The notes under the pieces: model-generated
Seen by the model: the letters and a program-made list of their open reading frames with translations, nothing else
Told to the model about the DNA's origin: nothing
Database searches by the model: none
Origin: Capillidium heterosporum
Lineage: Eukaryota > Entomophthoromycota > Entomophthoromycetes > Entomophthorales > Capillidiaceae
DNA: 64,000 bases
NCBI GenBank assembly: GCA_016630905.1
Contig: WBMQ01000013.1
Coordinates: 1,054,001 to 1,118,000, forward strand
Direction of reading: 5' to 3'
Part shown: one piece after another, positions 1 through 12,792 of the stretch
How positions within the stretch are numbered: the stretch's first letter is position 1
How the letters are laid out: each line of letters begins with the position of its first letter
Made by a program: the position numbers and the translations under genes

Positions 1-249
1 CTAAGACTAATTAAAAGTAGTAGCTGATTGGTAAAGGAAGCCCGCTTCCAAATTCGATTATCGAGCCATATCGCATCGTCCAATGACCTCTTATCTTTAC
101 GGGAGTATTTAAGTTTGCGATAACCTTCAGACCCCTACCAATTTCAAAATTTTAAACTTAAAAGGTCAAGATACCATTTCTAACCTGAATATCTGACTTT
201 ATACCTTGAAGCTTCAACAGCTGTAGTACTAGATTAATTTTGAATCGTT
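1..249 (+). promoter_or_regulatory. 5' flank of the HMG-CoA reductase gene
   Basis: This is the upstream flank of the first gene. It holds a CCAAT box on the plus strand (80-84), a second in reverse orientation (27-31), and a weak TATA-like TATTTAAG at 106-113, about 140 bp before the start codon. I see no recognisable sterol-response element. Assigning promoter function to these boxes is inference from position and consensus. Confidence 0.4.
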
Positions 250-3200
250 ATGTTACTGTCCTTCGTGCACCGGATAATACGGGCCCTGGTTAAGCGCTCG
301 GCAACCAACCCAATAGAGATGATTTTCACTTGCATCTTAGTAATCGGGTTTGTAGTAAGCATAATGTTAAACTACTTTTACAACAATGACCTCTTCACGG
401 ATTCCGCCAATGAGCTATCTAATAGGTTATACCACCATACCGACGGTAAATTTTTATTGGCCAAGGATGTTACAAGTCCACACGATATATCCATTAAGAC
501 GGTAAAATTAACTTTGCCCAACAGTAAAACTCCCTCTGGTGTCCTCTCCAAGCACTTTTTGAAGAGCAGCTTAAACTATTTGAACCACTTGGAGAATGAG
601 ATTGTTATTGCCAATGAAGGGAAAGAGTACACCTACAATGATATCTGTTTACGCCCTACCCCAACTGAGCCTTGTTTATCATTCAATGTTTTCGATTTGT
701 GGAACCGTAATTTAGCTGCCATTGAAAGTGACAATGACATAAAGGCGACCGTCGATAAGGCTCTCAAAGAAGGTAGACTCCCCTCTCACTCTCTTAGCGA
801 TTTAACCTACAAGGATGGTAAGTTGGAAAGTGCCTCGGAAATTTCGATCTCCTTTGTCTTCTCGGTCAATACGACTTTGAACGGTAACTTGGTTAATCAG
901 TGGGAGCGAGAGTATACCAAGAGTTTTGGATATCTCACTCCTTCATCCAGAACCTCTTCGTTAGCCCTCGGTAAATTAAATCTGTCCTCGTTTAGCTCCG
1001 GTATGAGAAACCTGTACACCAAAGTTAAGCAATCGTACGACCACTCCAACTCAGCTGAGATCTTCCTGGTGCTGATTGGGTACATCATGATGTATGCTAC
1101 CTTCTTTATTTTGTTCTACAGGATGCGTAAGATTGGTTCCAACCTAACCTTGCCCATGGCCTCCATCCTCCTGTCAACTTCGGCTTTCATCTGTGCCCTA
1201 TTCACTCTAAGAGCTCTAAAGCCTTCGATCGACTTCATCACATTCACCGAAGGTATACCTTTCCTTGTAAGTGCCATCTCCTTCCAGAAACCCATCAAGA
1301 TGGCCAGCTCCGTCATTAGAAAATTCCGTAAGGAGCCTAACCACGACCGTAGTATCCCTGATATTATTTCATCTGGTGTAACTGAGGTGGTTCCTTCCAT
1401 CCTGCAAGAGTACATGTTCGAGATAGTAGCCCTCTCTTTAGCAGCAGCCTCTGATATTGATAGAATGTCCATTTTCTGCCAACTTAGTGCCTTAACTGTA
1501 TTCTTTGACTCCATCTTCCTCTTTACGACCTTCCCCGCCATCCTCACTCTCAAACTGGAGCTGCTACGTAAGCGCGAGCAGACAAAGCTGAAGAAGGTCA
1601 ACTCCGAGTTCGATCTTTCCAATCCGGCCAACTACAAGCGCATTACATTGAAGGCTTTGAGTGACGACGCCATCGTAGGAAATACGTCTAGCTCGACTAT
1701 CTCCCACGTCAAGATCATCCTTATTATCGCCATCGTTTTAATGCAGGCTCCTAGCTTATTCAACACCAGCACTGCCTCCGAGAATTCCGAAGTGTTGCAC
1801 GATGCCGAGGCTATTCTAAGTATGATTGCTAAATCCGCTGGTTTAGAATCCTTTGTAGCCCAGGTCCAGTCGCCCTTGGTTGTTGTCGATCATCAGATCC
1901 AGCTCTCAAAGTTGATTAACGAGTTCCTGAACAAGATCGGTTTCACCAACAGCTTCCTACCGGCTATTCTTCTGCTTTCCCTTGTCATGAACGCCCACCT
2001 ATTCTTCTCCAAGACCAACGACACGGTTGAAACCACCACTCCCGCAAGCTCACCCAAGCTATCTACAAAATCCTTACCTGTATTGAAAGAGCTGACCAAG
2101 CTGAACACTGATAACACCTTCCTCAAAGCTTCACTGACGTTACCCACCTTCACCATCTCCGATTCCGACCGTCCCTTGGACGAGTGTGTCGAACTGTTGG
2201 CAACTTCCCCCATGTCCTTATCCGATGGTGAGCTTGTCAAGCTGGTAAAGAAAGGTAAACTCGCCGCTTACGCCTTAGAGAAAACCTTGGGCGATCTAAC
2301 TCGAGCTGTAAGGATCCGTAGACACTTGATCGACATCAACTTACCTGAGAGCCTGCTGCCATACGAGAACTACGACTACTCCAAGGTCGCTGGCCAGTGC
2401 TGTGAAAACGTCGTTGGATATATGCCTTTGCCGGTAGGTATTGCAGGGCCCCTCACCATCGATGGAGTTGAGTACCCCATCCCCATGGCTACTACCGAAG
2501 GTACATTAGTCGCCTCAACCTCTCGTGGGTGCAAGGCTATCAACCTTGGTGGTGGTGCTACAACTGTATTGACTCAAGATGGTATTACGCGTGGTCCTTG
2601 TGTCGAGTTCGACAGTCTGACTAAGGCCGCTGATTGCAAGGTCTGGTTGAGTACCGACGAAGGATTCTCAGCTGTCAAGGAAGCTTTCGATTCGACTAGT
2701 CGGTTCGCACGACTCCAACGAGTAAAGTCTGCTTTGGCTGGTCGACTCCTCTACGTAAGGTTCGCGACTTCGACCGGTGACGCCATGGGTATGAATATGG
2801 TATCCAAAGGCACCGAAAAGGCTCTGGCTGTCATGCAGGAGAAGTACCCCGGCATGCAGATTATCTCTATTAGCGGTAACTACTGCACTGACAAGAAGCC
2901 AGCTGCCATCAACTGGATCGAGGGTCGTGGTAAGTCGGTCGTTGCCGAAGCCGTCATTCCTGGCCACGTCGTTGAGAAGGTTTTGAAGACTACCGTAGAA
3001 TCCTTGGTTGAACTCAACATCTCCAAGAACTTGATTGGATCAGCCATGGCTGGTTCAATAGGTGGATTCAGTGCCCACGCCGCCAACATTTTGACAGCCA
3101 TGTTCCTTGCTACTGGTCAAGACCCCGCCCAGAACGTCGAATCCTCCAACTGCATCACTCTGATGAAGGCCATCAACGACGGCAAGGATCTGTTGATAAG

Positions 3201-3453
3201 CTGCTCTATGCCCTCAGTCGAAGTAGGTACGGTAGGTGGAGGTACCCAGCTCCCTGCTCAGGCTGCCTGCCTCGACTTACTTGGGGTTCGAGGTTCCCAC
3301 CCCACTGTCCCCGGTGACAACGCTCGTAGGTTAGCTCGCATTATATGTGCTGCCGTCATGGCCGGCGAGCTTTCATTGTGCTCAGCTTTGGCTGCTGGCC
3401 ACCTCGTCAAGGCCCATATGATCCACAACCGAGCCAAGCCTGCCACCCAATAA
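250..3453 (+). CDS. HMG1: HMG-CoA reductase
   Basis: This enzyme reduces HMG-CoA to mevalonate with two NADPH, the committed step of the sterol and isoprenoid pathway, in the ER membrane. The 1067-residue protein is a single uninterrupted exon, unlike most neighbours. The N-terminal part (about residues 1-590) has several hydrophobic spans and a sterol-sensing-like block around residues 275-440. The catalytic domain fills the C-terminal 400 residues. It carries [17 protein letters not shown], the catalytic Glu in TTEGTLVAS (about 750), the NADPH motif GDAMGMNM, the catalytic Lys in DKKPAAIN (about 882), the Asp in GQDPAQN (about 958), and the His in [10 protein letters not shown] (about 1051). 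All active-site residues are present and the length is normal for fungi. The ATG at 250 is the first in frame. Class I eukaryotic HMGR is certain; the numbered symbol is borrowed from yeast. Confidence 0.98.
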   Translation: MLLSFVHRIIRALVKRSATNPIEMIFTCILVIGFVVSIMLNYFYNNDLFTDSANELSNRLYHHTDGKFLLAKDVTSPHDISIKTVKLTLPNSKTPSGVLSKHFLKSSLNYLNHLENEIVIANEGKEYTYNDICLRPTPTEPCLSFNVFDLWNRNLAAIESDNDIKATVDKALKEGRLPSHSLSDLTYKDGKLESASEISISFVFSVNTTLNGNLVNQWEREYTKSFGYLTPSSRTSSLALGKLNLSSFSSGMRNLYTKVKQSYDHSNSAEIFLVLIGYIMMYATFFILFYRMRKIGSNLTLPMASILLSTSAFICALFTLRALKPSIDFITFTEGIPFLVSAISFQKPIKMASSVIRKFRKEPNHDRSIPDIISSGVTEVVPSILQEYMFEIVALSLAAASDIDRMSIFCQLSALTVFFDSIFLFTTFPAILTLKLELLRKREQTKLKKVNSEFDLSNPANYKRITLKALSDDAIVGNTSSSTISHVKIILIIAIVLMQAPSLFNTSTASENSEVLHDAEAILSMIAKSAGLESFVAQVQSPLVVVDHQIQLSKLINEFLNKIGFTNSFLPAILLLSLVMNAHLFFSKTNDTVETTTPASSPKLSTKSLPVLKELTKLNTDNTFLKASLTLPTFTISDSDRPLDECVELLATSPMSLSDGELVKLVKKGKLAAYALEKTLGDLTRAVRIRRHLIDINLPESLLPYENYDYSKVAGQCCENVVGYMPLPVGIAGPLTIDGVEYPIPMATTEGTLVASTSRGCKAINLGGGATTVLTQDGITRGPCVEFDSLTKAADCKVWLSTDEGFSAVKEAFDSTSRFARLQRVKSALAGRLLYVRFATSTGDAMGMNMVSKGTEKALAVMQEKYPGMQIISISGNYCTDKKPAAINWIEGRGKSVVAEAVIPGHVVEKVLKTTVESLVELNISKNLIGSAMAGSIGGFSAHAANILTAMFLATGQDPAQNVESSNCITLMKAINDGKDLLISCSMPSVEVGTVGGGTQLPAQAACLDLLGVRGSHPTVPGDNARRLARIICAAVMAGELSLCSALAAGHLVKAHMIHNRAKPATQ

Positions 3454-4049
3454 TTAATAGGTACGTGATATCGATCTATTTTAGGTTTATATCACTTTGG
3501 GTGCCCTTACAGCGTCAGTACATATAGCGTCTAAAATTAAGTTCCTATTTAATCTTCCCCCAAGTTGAGTTAAATTTGATTCGACTTTTTAATAAAATTT
3601 TTCTAAACTTTAGTACTTTATACAGTCTTATTGAAAGCGATGGCATCTTATATTTTATATCTAGATGTAATAAGTATATATAGGGATTATATATCCAGTT
3701 TGGTTATATGCAGTTCAAAGATTTACAAGGTGTTTATCAGTTGGAGCTTAGCCTGTGAAATCAGCTAGGTCTAGGCTAGAAGTTGTAATTGTTGGAAAGA
3801 TTCAGAGTTTGAATATTTTAGAGCATATCAAAATTCGAATTTACTGCCAAGCTTTCCATCATATAGTATAATGGCAAGTCCTTATAGTAAAACTTCACTG
3901 TATATGTTATTTAGCTAAAAATCTCTAACTTATGTAAATGTGGAATATAAAGATGCTGTAAAGAGCAAGGTAAATTAATCAAAGCTCAAATACAAATATA
4001 AAGGCGCTTTATTTGAAATGATCTCAAAGGGTAGTAAAATAGGTGTCAT
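3454..4049. other. Convergent intergenic region
   Basis: About 600 bp of AT-rich sequence between the convergent 3' ends of HMG-CoA reductase and SMC6. AATAAA-like signals near 3590 could serve polyadenylation. I see no other gene. Confidence 0.6.
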
Positions 4050-7000
4050 TTAGCTGGTCGTTGAAGTTCTTCTGGGATCATTAAGTTGATTGACTTTGAT
4101 ATTTCCACTAAGCTGAATGTGACTAAAATTCGAAAAAGTTAGGGAAAATTAGAGCTCAAAGGCGAAGTGTTACCTCAAAGAGTTGGGCGTAATAAGGATA
4201 TGCTGGGCACTACTTTTCTGCTTAGCATATTCGAGGATCAGCTTAGTACTCAAGTTCTGATTAGCAGCGTCCATGAACACGTCATACTCATCCAGACTAA
4301 AGTTAGGGTTAGGTATGATTAAAATACAGTTAAAATACCATCGGATTGGGCAGTCCATAGCTTGCCAGATGGCGAGTAGTAGACAGATCGTCGAGAAAGA
4401 CTTTTCGCCTCCTGATAATGTCTTGGGATCGCGGCCTTTATCGTTAGATACCGATGCCAACGACTTCTCATTAGGATGTACCTAGTGTATAGTGGTAGAA
4501 AATTACTAATAGGTAATTAGTTTTTAAAAAGTGGCATTACATTCGGTATGAGACGCTTGGCCTTGTGATCCAAATCCAAATATCCTTGAAAGTTACGAAG
4601 GGCGAGGTTGTAACGGAAGTTGAGGCGAACACGGTCAGAAATCTTTAGGAGGAAGGTCTCCCAACGCTTTTTGCGTGTTACATAGGCTTCTTGGATGGTC
4701 TAATGATGTAAGTGGAAGTACGCTAAAAATTAAACCTTTATAAAAGTTTCCATCTGACTTGTTTCCGTACGTGCCTTCTTGTAGATGTTGCCCTTCTCAT
4801 TCAGTTCGTTCTGGATTTCCTCGATCGTCTGGCCCAACCTATTAGTGAGTATTTAGTAAAGCTTGGTATGCAGCTTACATTACTGTTCTTGAGCAATTTT
4901 CAGTTGCTTCTCGCATCGATTTATTTTAAGGTCCAGCTTTTCGGGGCTCAGGGTCACTTCAACTTTATGGGGGAAGTACCGGGCAGCTTCCTCAGTGGCA
5001 GTCTAAATGCAAATATAAATTAAATTCAGATTTAAAACTCAGTAGTACTCTAATTCCTATTTCCAGTTTGTTTAGTTCGTCCCCCAAGGAGTCTCTTTGG
5101 TTGATCATCTCTTCGAGCTTTATATTGTAGGTGTTGATTTTGGATGTTGCCTTGTTAAATTCATCCGTAAGTTGACTGATGGAAATCTAAAATTGGTTAG
5201 GAAAGCCACTAGATGATGTCACCTTTATTTGATTCTCTTCAGGCATAGCACTTTTAATTTCGGTTGAAGCTACCGATAGCTCAGCTTCAAGTTTCTTAAT
5301 TTCGGCATCAAGGCCAGTAATGTTCTCTAACATCTTTTTGAGCTGCGAAGTTTGCGTCTTGATACGCTCATCACAATCCTTTAAGATTAGCCAAGTACGA
5401 TAAGGAAACTTACTCTGATGGCTCCTTCCAATTGATCAAAATCGGTAGCCTTAGTCGTTTGATTCTATAATGGTTAAAGCGATGATGCTTAAAAATTTTA
5501 CTATAAGCTCCTGCTCTAAATCCCTCATAGTTTCCTTTACAAGTCTGGCTTCGCTATTGAATTCTAAAAACCATGTTAGCCAAGTGTAAATTGGCTTCTT
5601 ACTAGTTGCAGTTTGTTTAAGATTGACTGCCATCTTGTTGCATTCGCTCTTTTTATTTTCCAGACCTCTGCACTGGTTCTCAAGCGACTCCATTTGCAAT
5701 AAAAGTTCTCTCAAATCCTTTTCAGCCGTGGCCATTTCGCTTTGAGTATCTTTAGTTAATCTGGGGGGTCCCTTATATATCTGCAGGGATACTGTTGAAA
5801 AGCCACCGCCCCTGAATAGAAACAATTCAGACGACAAGATTAGTATTCAATATTAATGACAGCTATTACTTTTGTCCAATCTGGAAGCCATCTGGCGTAT
5901 AGCAGGAATTTACGTTATGAGGAGGTTTTTCCATGATTTTGTCGGCTTCCCTTTGATCTTCAATTAGAATGGCTTTTTCTATCTTAGCAATCATAATCAA
6001 CTGGTTGAGTATTTGCTCGTTATCGATCTTTTTATTAGTAACTCCCGTAAAATATAGCTACCTCAAGCAGTCTCAATATAGTCTTGAACTGGGGGGAAGG
6101 TTCACCATCTCGATAGTCTATCTTGACCGGCTTACTTACAAAGATGGTGTTGGAACTAAATGTCAGCTGCTGATCATAAAATAAACAAACCATCTGTATT
6201 TATCGAGGATTTTCCGCAAAACACCCATATCTTGATAATCTGTAACTAAGAAAGCATTAAGAGTACTACCAAGAACCGATTCAATAGCTTTCCCCCATTT
6301 TGGATCCTTCAATTTGGTGTACATACCCATCGGCCCAAGTGGTTTTGCATTCCACCCGGAATATCTATCGATATCGGCCATAACTGCAGGTATATTGTTA
6401 CCAAAGGAATTAAGCTGATTCTTTTCCTGGTCTAAAAGCCTTTGCTTATATACACTTATTCGATCGATTTCAGATTTGACATCGGATTTCTTGGATTGTA
6501 ACTCTTGCAAATCCTGTACATGCTTGTTGAAGTCATTCATGCAGTTGTCTCTCTCGACCATAAGCTAAATAGTAAGTTCGTAAATGATGCCATTAAATCT
6601 TACATTCTTGGTTTTTGTATCCAGGTTTTCCATCTTGAGTCTATTCTCCAAGATCTTTTTCTCGATAGCCTTCTTTCCTCCCGCTTCAACTGTTAAAAAT
6701 AGCTATAGAATAAGTTACCTGGTTGACTTTAGAGCCATCTCTTTCTCCTCCTTTAAATTTCTTTCATACCGAGCCTTTTCGTTTTCCAAATCTTTTATGT
6801 TCGATTTAAATTCTTTTATTTCCAGCTAAAAAATTTAGAACTTGCTTGTTATCAAATATACCGAAAGTCCCTTCTTGGAATCATTGAACTCGTTGAATTT
6901 CTTAAAAAGTTCTTGTAGCTTGGTGGTCTTTGATGTTTTCACCTTCATTATATCATCCTTTAAAGCGTTCTTCTCCAAAAGCTCATTGCGTAGACTATTG

Positions 7001-8261
7001 CTTCTATTTGCGATATCTTGCATTTCCGCCCTAAACTGGATGATTTTTTCTTCATAAACCTGGATGCTCTTTTTCCTATCGGATTGGATCTAATATACTG
7101 TAAACAAAATGTTTACTAAAAAGATACTTGTTCAAGTTCAGAGACCTGGGCCCAGGCCATCTGATTCTTTAGATCAATCAGCTCAGTTTGGAGAGTTTTC
7201 GCCCGTTCCATGCTTTTATAGCGCTGCTTAGCTTCCTCGTACTCCTCAGCGTATTTTTCAACAATCTTAGATTCGTTAGATGTGTAATTTATAAACCTAC
7301 TGATTTCTTGCTCGAAAGAATGTTCCGGATATAGCTTACAGTCTCACTGATGATTTTGAGGTCGTCGTTCAATTGTGTAAGATAAGTACCTTGCAAAAAT
7401 TTCTTTTAAAGGTTTAGAAATATCAAAGAAGTCAAGTACCTGGTACTTATCTTCGGCGGTAGTAGCTCCGATAAAACTTTTAGCAGCTTCCTGTGATAAA
7501 ATGGCAAGGGGATTGTCTGGTTGAATACCTAGATGATCACACAGAGCTTCTATCTCACTCTTTCGAACACTTATTGTTTTATAAGCAGAAGACATTATCT
7601 TGTATGACCCCCCAGAGCCTTCCCTAGTAAGCGTTCTTTCGATTATTATCGTGTCGCCATAAACACCGGTTTTGTAGCCGTCTGGTCCTTTGTTGCATAA
7701 CTTCAACACAATTTTTGCAGAGCTAAAAGCCGCGTTAACATATTGCTTATTATAAAATTACCTTTTCCCATCCTTTATTAATGCCTTTAAACTATTGCCA
7801 CGTTGAGTTGCACTAGCTTTTGTTCCCAAGCATATGGTAATTGACGTAAGAATAGCACTTTTACCACCTAAAATTTCAATATATTCATATAAACATGGTA
7901 TAATAGGATGAAAAAGTAAAGTAAAAAGTGATTATAAAAGACTCTTAAGAGCATATTACCCTAAGGGTAAATCTAATTTAACAAAATAAACTTACTTCCA
8001 TTACAGCCTATGACAAAATTAACTCCAGGACCAAATTCCATGCTTAAATTTTCATGGCACATAAAATTTTCGATTGCCAAAGACTTGATAATACCAGGCT
8101 GAGAGTAAGTGTCTTCAACGATCTAATTTATTTAAAATATACTTAGTAGCAATAGGTGAAATTGGATTGTAAATAAATTAAACTATAAAAAGTACATTTT
8201 CGGTTTCCTCAAAGTCTTCATTTGCTGAATCTTCAGCTATCTCTGCGTATGTTCTTCTCAT
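4050..8261 (-). CDS. SMC6: SMC6, structural maintenance of chromosomes protein 6
   Basis: SMC6 is the ATPase partner of SMC5 in the SMC5/6 complex, which acts in DNA repair and restrained recombination. The gene starts [11 protein letters not shown] at 8261 and is cut into roughly a dozen exons by short introns. The N-terminal Walker A reads GCNGSGKSAIL, followed by a head segment typical of SMC6 rather than SMC2 or SMC4 ([15 protein letters not shown]). Coiled coil flanks a hinge containing [17 protein letters not shown] near 6.3 kb. The C-terminal head has the signature [18 protein letters not shown] and Walker [15 protein letters not shown], formed by removing a 42-nt intron (4297-4338). 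A last intron lets the reading continue past a TAA to end ...[11 protein letters not shown] at 4050, as SMC6 tails do. One intron is only 29 nt (7311-7339). The gene is convergent with HMG-CoA reductase. Family identity is firm; some exon borders in the coiled coil are not individually checked. Confidence 0.93.
7311..7339 (-). other. 29-nt micro-intron in SMC6
   Basis: Before this stretch the frame reads ...DDLKIISET; after it, [14 protein letters not shown]. The two lie in different frames and both fit the SMC6 head-proximal coil. A GTAAGC donor and a GAG acceptor enclose exactly 29 nt and restore the frame. This is the best supported of several very small introns in the window. Confidence 0.7.
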
Positions 8262-8887
8262 TATTTGAAAATAGCTAAAAGTTGGAGTTTGGAAAATAAA
8301 TAAACAAGCACTAAACTTTGATTGTAACAGAAAATATTACACAGTCTTAATTTATCATCTAAAGAATCCAAAATAATTTGATATAATTGGTTTATATGGA
8401 AAATCAGCTAATAGGAGAGTATTTTCAAGTTTTAGTTTGCATAATACCAAAAGGAATTGGGAATACCACTTTGATTGGAGTTTTTTACTAAACTTTCAAC
8501 AATATTTAATTAATTTAGAGTTAAAGATCCTGACCAAAATAATAGATATTTATTTAATTGCTTTATTAAAGTAGCTAATCTAAAAAAAGTATACTAATGG
8601 GTATATTAAAATATATGCTAAATAATTGCACTAATAACTATTTAAATTAATAAATATAAAAGTCCAAGTTTTAAAGAGTATTAATATAAAATTAAGTTTA
8701 AAACATATATATTACTATATTATAGTTTTAGTAGGGTATTGTTTTAGACAAATACTATTTGGCTAAGCAGATTTGGACTTAATGGGTATAATCAGAAAGT
8801 AGGAATGAATGCTAGAAGCTTAAATTAACCAATCATTGTCACTTCAAATGGATCTTTGTACATAAAGTCCAATAAAACTTTGGCTTG
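8262..8887. other. Divergent intergenic region
   Basis: About 625 bp of very AT-rich DNA between the divergent starts of SMC6 and the Far11/STRIP gene. It presumably holds both promoters. I see no clear TATA box, ORF or repeat. Confidence 0.5.
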
Positions 8888-11800
8888 ATGAGATCACAAT
8901 CTGAAGCTATTCAAGGAAGCTGGGTTTTAAAGACAAACATTATTTCTTTCAGCAGAATGGATATTGAGAAGGACTATGTCTTTGGAGATGGATTCGATAA
9001 AAATGAACAAGAGACTCCAAGTCTTACATTTCGGGAAAGGATGAATCTACTGTATCAACAGAAGCAACAGGATAAGTTTGATGATATGGAATATGAGACA
9101 CCGAATTGGGGCATCAGCAATGAAAATGAAAAAGACATAAACGGGCAGATGAACGGAATTGAAGATTCCAACAAGAACTACGACGATAACAAAGATGCTG
9201 ACAGGAATATTTATTCAAATTCACCTCCGGTTACCAGAGATTCTTTAACATTGAATCAGCTCAAAAAGTTCTTGGCGACCTCAAAGATACTCAAGGGAAA
9301 CGGAGAGGCAAAGAATGATAGCAATATTCTGGTATTGTATTTTTAAAGCGAATTTTAACTTTTGATTACTTTTTAGTTGGAGAAAACTAAATTGGATGAA
9401 TCTTTACCTTTAAACATAAGAAAAGAGGAATTTAAAGCCGAGCTCAGTTCCGAAATAGCAAAATCTATCGATGAATTTTACTCTTATACTGAGTTATCTC
9501 GTCTTATGGATCTCAAACGAATAGTGCAATCAGTAGTTCCAGGTAAGTTTATAATTTAAATTGTTCATGGCGTTTTATTAATTCAGCTAATTTGAAGATT
9601 GGATTGGTATGCAAGACAAAGATCGCAGGGGCGCTATTGACGTCTGGTTAGCTAGTTTGGAAACTATTGATCGTAATAGAAGGTGTAGGGCTGCTCAGTG
9701 CTTGCTCTATTTTGCACAAGGTATCTACTTACAATATATCTAATTTAAAATTTAATCAGGGCAACCCGACAAGTGTTTTGAGCCTGAGCAACATTTCCAT
9801 AGGATTATCAAAGCCAATAGATATTTGGCGGTTAAAAAGCTGGGTGCAATAAGCTTTTATTATTATGGGTTGAAAACAGCATGTGCTCGATATGAAACAA
9901 TTTCCATGTAAACTTGTTCGTCAATTTCAATTGCTCACATTATTAGGGACTTTGACAGCACTTCTCAAGAAGATACAAATATAATTGCAGAAGCCAACTA
10001 CGAAATTAGCTTAATGCTCAACCTTATGTATTTGTTGATAGAAGTTAACCGACCTTATTCAGATGATACCGAGTTGAGAATGAGTCAGGCTATGGTCTTT
10101 CAAGATGAAGTTGGTAAGTTTTATTCAATCTTTTTGAATACTTATATACAACATAATTCCTTAAGACTAATGATATTGAATATATTAGCTTCATTGGAAC
10201 CGCCTCTGCCTCAGTTCCTATTCAAGCTTATCGTTAAACTTAAAGGAAAGCTTTTCAAGGGATATCCTATAAAGAAAGTATCGGTTTACAATATGCGATG
10301 TTGCTAATTATATTGGTTTATTTAGATATTGATGCTGTTGGCTAAAGTTTTACTTCTCTTGCGTGGTACACCCTGAACATTTAAAAGCCATTAAAAGTTA
10401 TCAAAGAGAACAATACAATCTGCCACCCAAACCAGAGACAAAAGGTAATTTTTCTGTTTCTCACTTTAATAACCTTTACATATAGGTTTAGCTCGTCCAA
10501 AAGTACTTCCTGAAGAGTTTAGTTCGTTTCACTACAAACTTGGGTTAAAATACCCATCAGTGTCGGCTTCCAATGACCTCAATAGCTTTGCATTACCTTC
10601 CAATAGTACCTATCGGCAACCATCAGATTCAAGTCTAGAAGCAACAGAAGATTATGGTCAATCACAAAGCTTAGCCTCAGCATTCCTCGACAACGGTTCC
10701 GAGTCATCACAACCCTTTTTGCTACCAATACCGCGAGGAAGTAAGTCCAGCCGTTTCATACCACGTCCTTTGGATGAGGCTGTCAGGTTATATGAAGATA
10801 ATCTGTATATCCCCCTATCACATGTTCAACTTTTGCAGGTTGAGCAGTCCTATTATCAAATTCCAGATTTCCTGCAACACCAAGATCAAGATTCAAAGGA
10901 GAAGAATGGCCTCATTTACCCACAGAATTTCCTAGATCGTATCGAGGATCTCTACCGGGATCTACTACCCGACTTGAACTCGATGATTGTTGTTCTATTG
11001 AAACTTCTCCTGGCAACCTCAAATGCACCCGCAAACAAACAGGTATTTAATGCAGTTAAATGATTACTGATCATATGTTAGATGAGTATTGCTGATAATA
11101 AGAAAAGAACAGGCGGTATAGGTAAAGCTCCATGTTGCATAGCATTTGAATCTACATTCCATACCATTACTTTTAGCTGATATTTCTATTTAGATGGAAA
11201 TGAGAAAGATCTAGAACCCCCCTTTGATACACCAATACATTTATCCACAGAAGAAGTCGATGATTTACGCCACAAAGAAATTGTTGCGCTAGCAGTTGCC
11301 TCCATTATCGACCAACTATTAGTCCAATTCTCCTTGAGCCATGCAGCGAAAGAACTATTCCTAGCTCAGATTTTAATTGATAGTAATCTTCCTCTTCTAA
11401 CACTGCGTCTGTATGGTTTAGTTGAGTTGGAGGGGCTAACGAAAATTCGAAATGAATGTGACCACCTCTGGTAAAATACATTGCTGACTTTTAACTGAAT
11501 GCTTTCTAGTTTTTTCAAGGCTTTACTCTCACCCAAGCCTCAACTCAGCAAGACTGGTGAAAGTCTCAAGGCCAGCGATATTAGTAATCTACTAATTGAT
11601 CCCTCTCAATTTGATATTCAACTTAACTCAACTGAATTGGCAACGACGGATGATAGCCATATGCCACAACTAAATTTGCCGTTCGCTAAATACAGGTACG
11701 TTGAGATGGCGGCTCAGTACTTTCGCATATTACATAAGGTAACCAATCACCACCAACAACGGATCCTTGGCTTAGTACAGTATAAAGCTATGGTAACCTA

Positions 11801-12792
11801 ACTAAATCTGTATGTTATTAACCTTGCTTTAGGCTATTTTGAGAAACCATGTACGCTTGAATTATCCCAAATTGCGCTACTACCTGTTTAAACTCTATCG
11901 ATCTATGCTACCCTACCTTGGCCGGAAGTGGCGTCAACGTAAGGATTAAATTTAAACTGACATTAAATATATTAGAGAATATGAACATTATCACGTCGAT
12001 ATTTCTCGAACTTAGGCAAGGTCTGACTGAAGACTGGTTGCTCCCCAGAGAGGTCAACCGCAACACTGAGGTAAATAGAATCTCTTGAAGTTTCTACTAA
12101 CTCGTTGTTAGCTGCAAGCTGAAGCAGTACGTAAATTGATATTGGACTACCATAAGCATACGCATCCAGACATCCTGTTACAGCCAATGGTGCCTTCATC
12201 TGCCGACCAGCACCTTGAGATGCAAAATGATTCTAACTCAGCCCTCAAGCTCAAGGAACCAAAGAAATCCAGGCCACCAGGTCCAATTCGATCGGCCAGT
12301 AGTGGAGTTGCACTGACACTAAACCAACTACATAAAGGAAGTTCCAGTAGCACAGCAAATACCTTCAACCCATCGCGAGTAGACAAGTCCTTTAAAGCTT
12401 CCAACTACTCCAAGTCGGTGAACTCGCTGCAGCATCTGGCTACGACCTACAATCCAGCAACTAGCTCTATAAATCAACACGCCCATCCAAGTTCCCCAGT
12501 GCCGGTGGCTAGACCAACTCTAGGTCAGGATCTCAGCTTCGATTTGGAAGTTAACCTGGAGCTAGATACCGCCGAATTCGAACAAAACTATGAGGCATGG
12601 TTGGAGGCTGAAGTTTACAACCGACCGTTCGACCCTAACTTACACCCATTGGGCTGGTCTCAATCTAACGATGCCGTTGCCGATAGCTTGAATTGGGAGG
12701 TATCGGAACCTATTGGAAGTTCGCCCAACTCACCACCTTTGGAACCAGTGAAAGTATTTCAAAGTAGCGAGGCTGGTGAAGGACAAAGTTGA
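8888..12792 (+). CDS. FAR11: Far11/STRIP-family protein of the STRIPAK complex
   Basis: This is a scaffold subunit of the striatin-interacting phosphatase and kinase (STRIPAK) complex, which controls cell-cycle arrest, polarity and fungal development. Splicing about 13 exons gives a protein near 1,000 residues. The N-terminal N1221-type region contains DWIGMQDKDRRGAIDVWLAS, RRCRAAQCLLYFAQG and KPIKK-like text ending YPIKKILMLLAKVLLLLR. The C-terminal region contains PRPLDEAVRLYEDNLYIPLS, LRYYLFKLYRSMLPYLGRKW and FLELRQGLTEDWLLPREVN, which match the family. The tail after 12,200 is Ser/Pro/Asn-rich and ends in an acidic patch. The first ATG is 8888; a second in-frame ATG at 8957 (MDIEKDYVFGDGF) is an equally good start. 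The reading breaks near 10,366: either a 22-nt intron, a +1 shift, or a one-base error (see findings). A polyA signal AATAAA lies at 12802, just past the stop. Confidence 0.88.
10366..10387 (+). other. Possible 22-nt micro-intron or frame break in FAR11
   Basis: The exon reading ...ILMLLAKVLLLLRG runs into TGA, while the downstream sequence AIKSYQREQYNLPPK lies in the +1 frame. A GTACAC donor (also used in COQ5) and an AAG acceptor would remove 22 nt and rejoin the frames. Alternatively, one extra C in the run CCC (10371-10373) explains it, giving ...RGTPEHLKAIKSY. That version keeps the spacing I expect from the family, so a base error is at least as likely. Confidence 0.4.

Noticed and set aside
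1116-1631. Long minus-strand ORF opposite HMG-CoA reductase (171 codons), with others at 1893-2240 and 2668-2967
   Set aside because: They are antisense shadows of a strongly conserved coding exon and contain no recognisable motifs.
4301-4314. Telomere-like TTAGGGTTAGG
   Set aside because: Only two units, and they fall inside a 42-nt SMC6 intron, where CCTAACCCTAAC supplies the branch site.
4050-8261. SMC2 or SMC4 identity for the SMC gene
   Set aside because: The head segment after Walker A, the hinge text and the tail after the Walker B exon match SMC6, not the condensin subunits.
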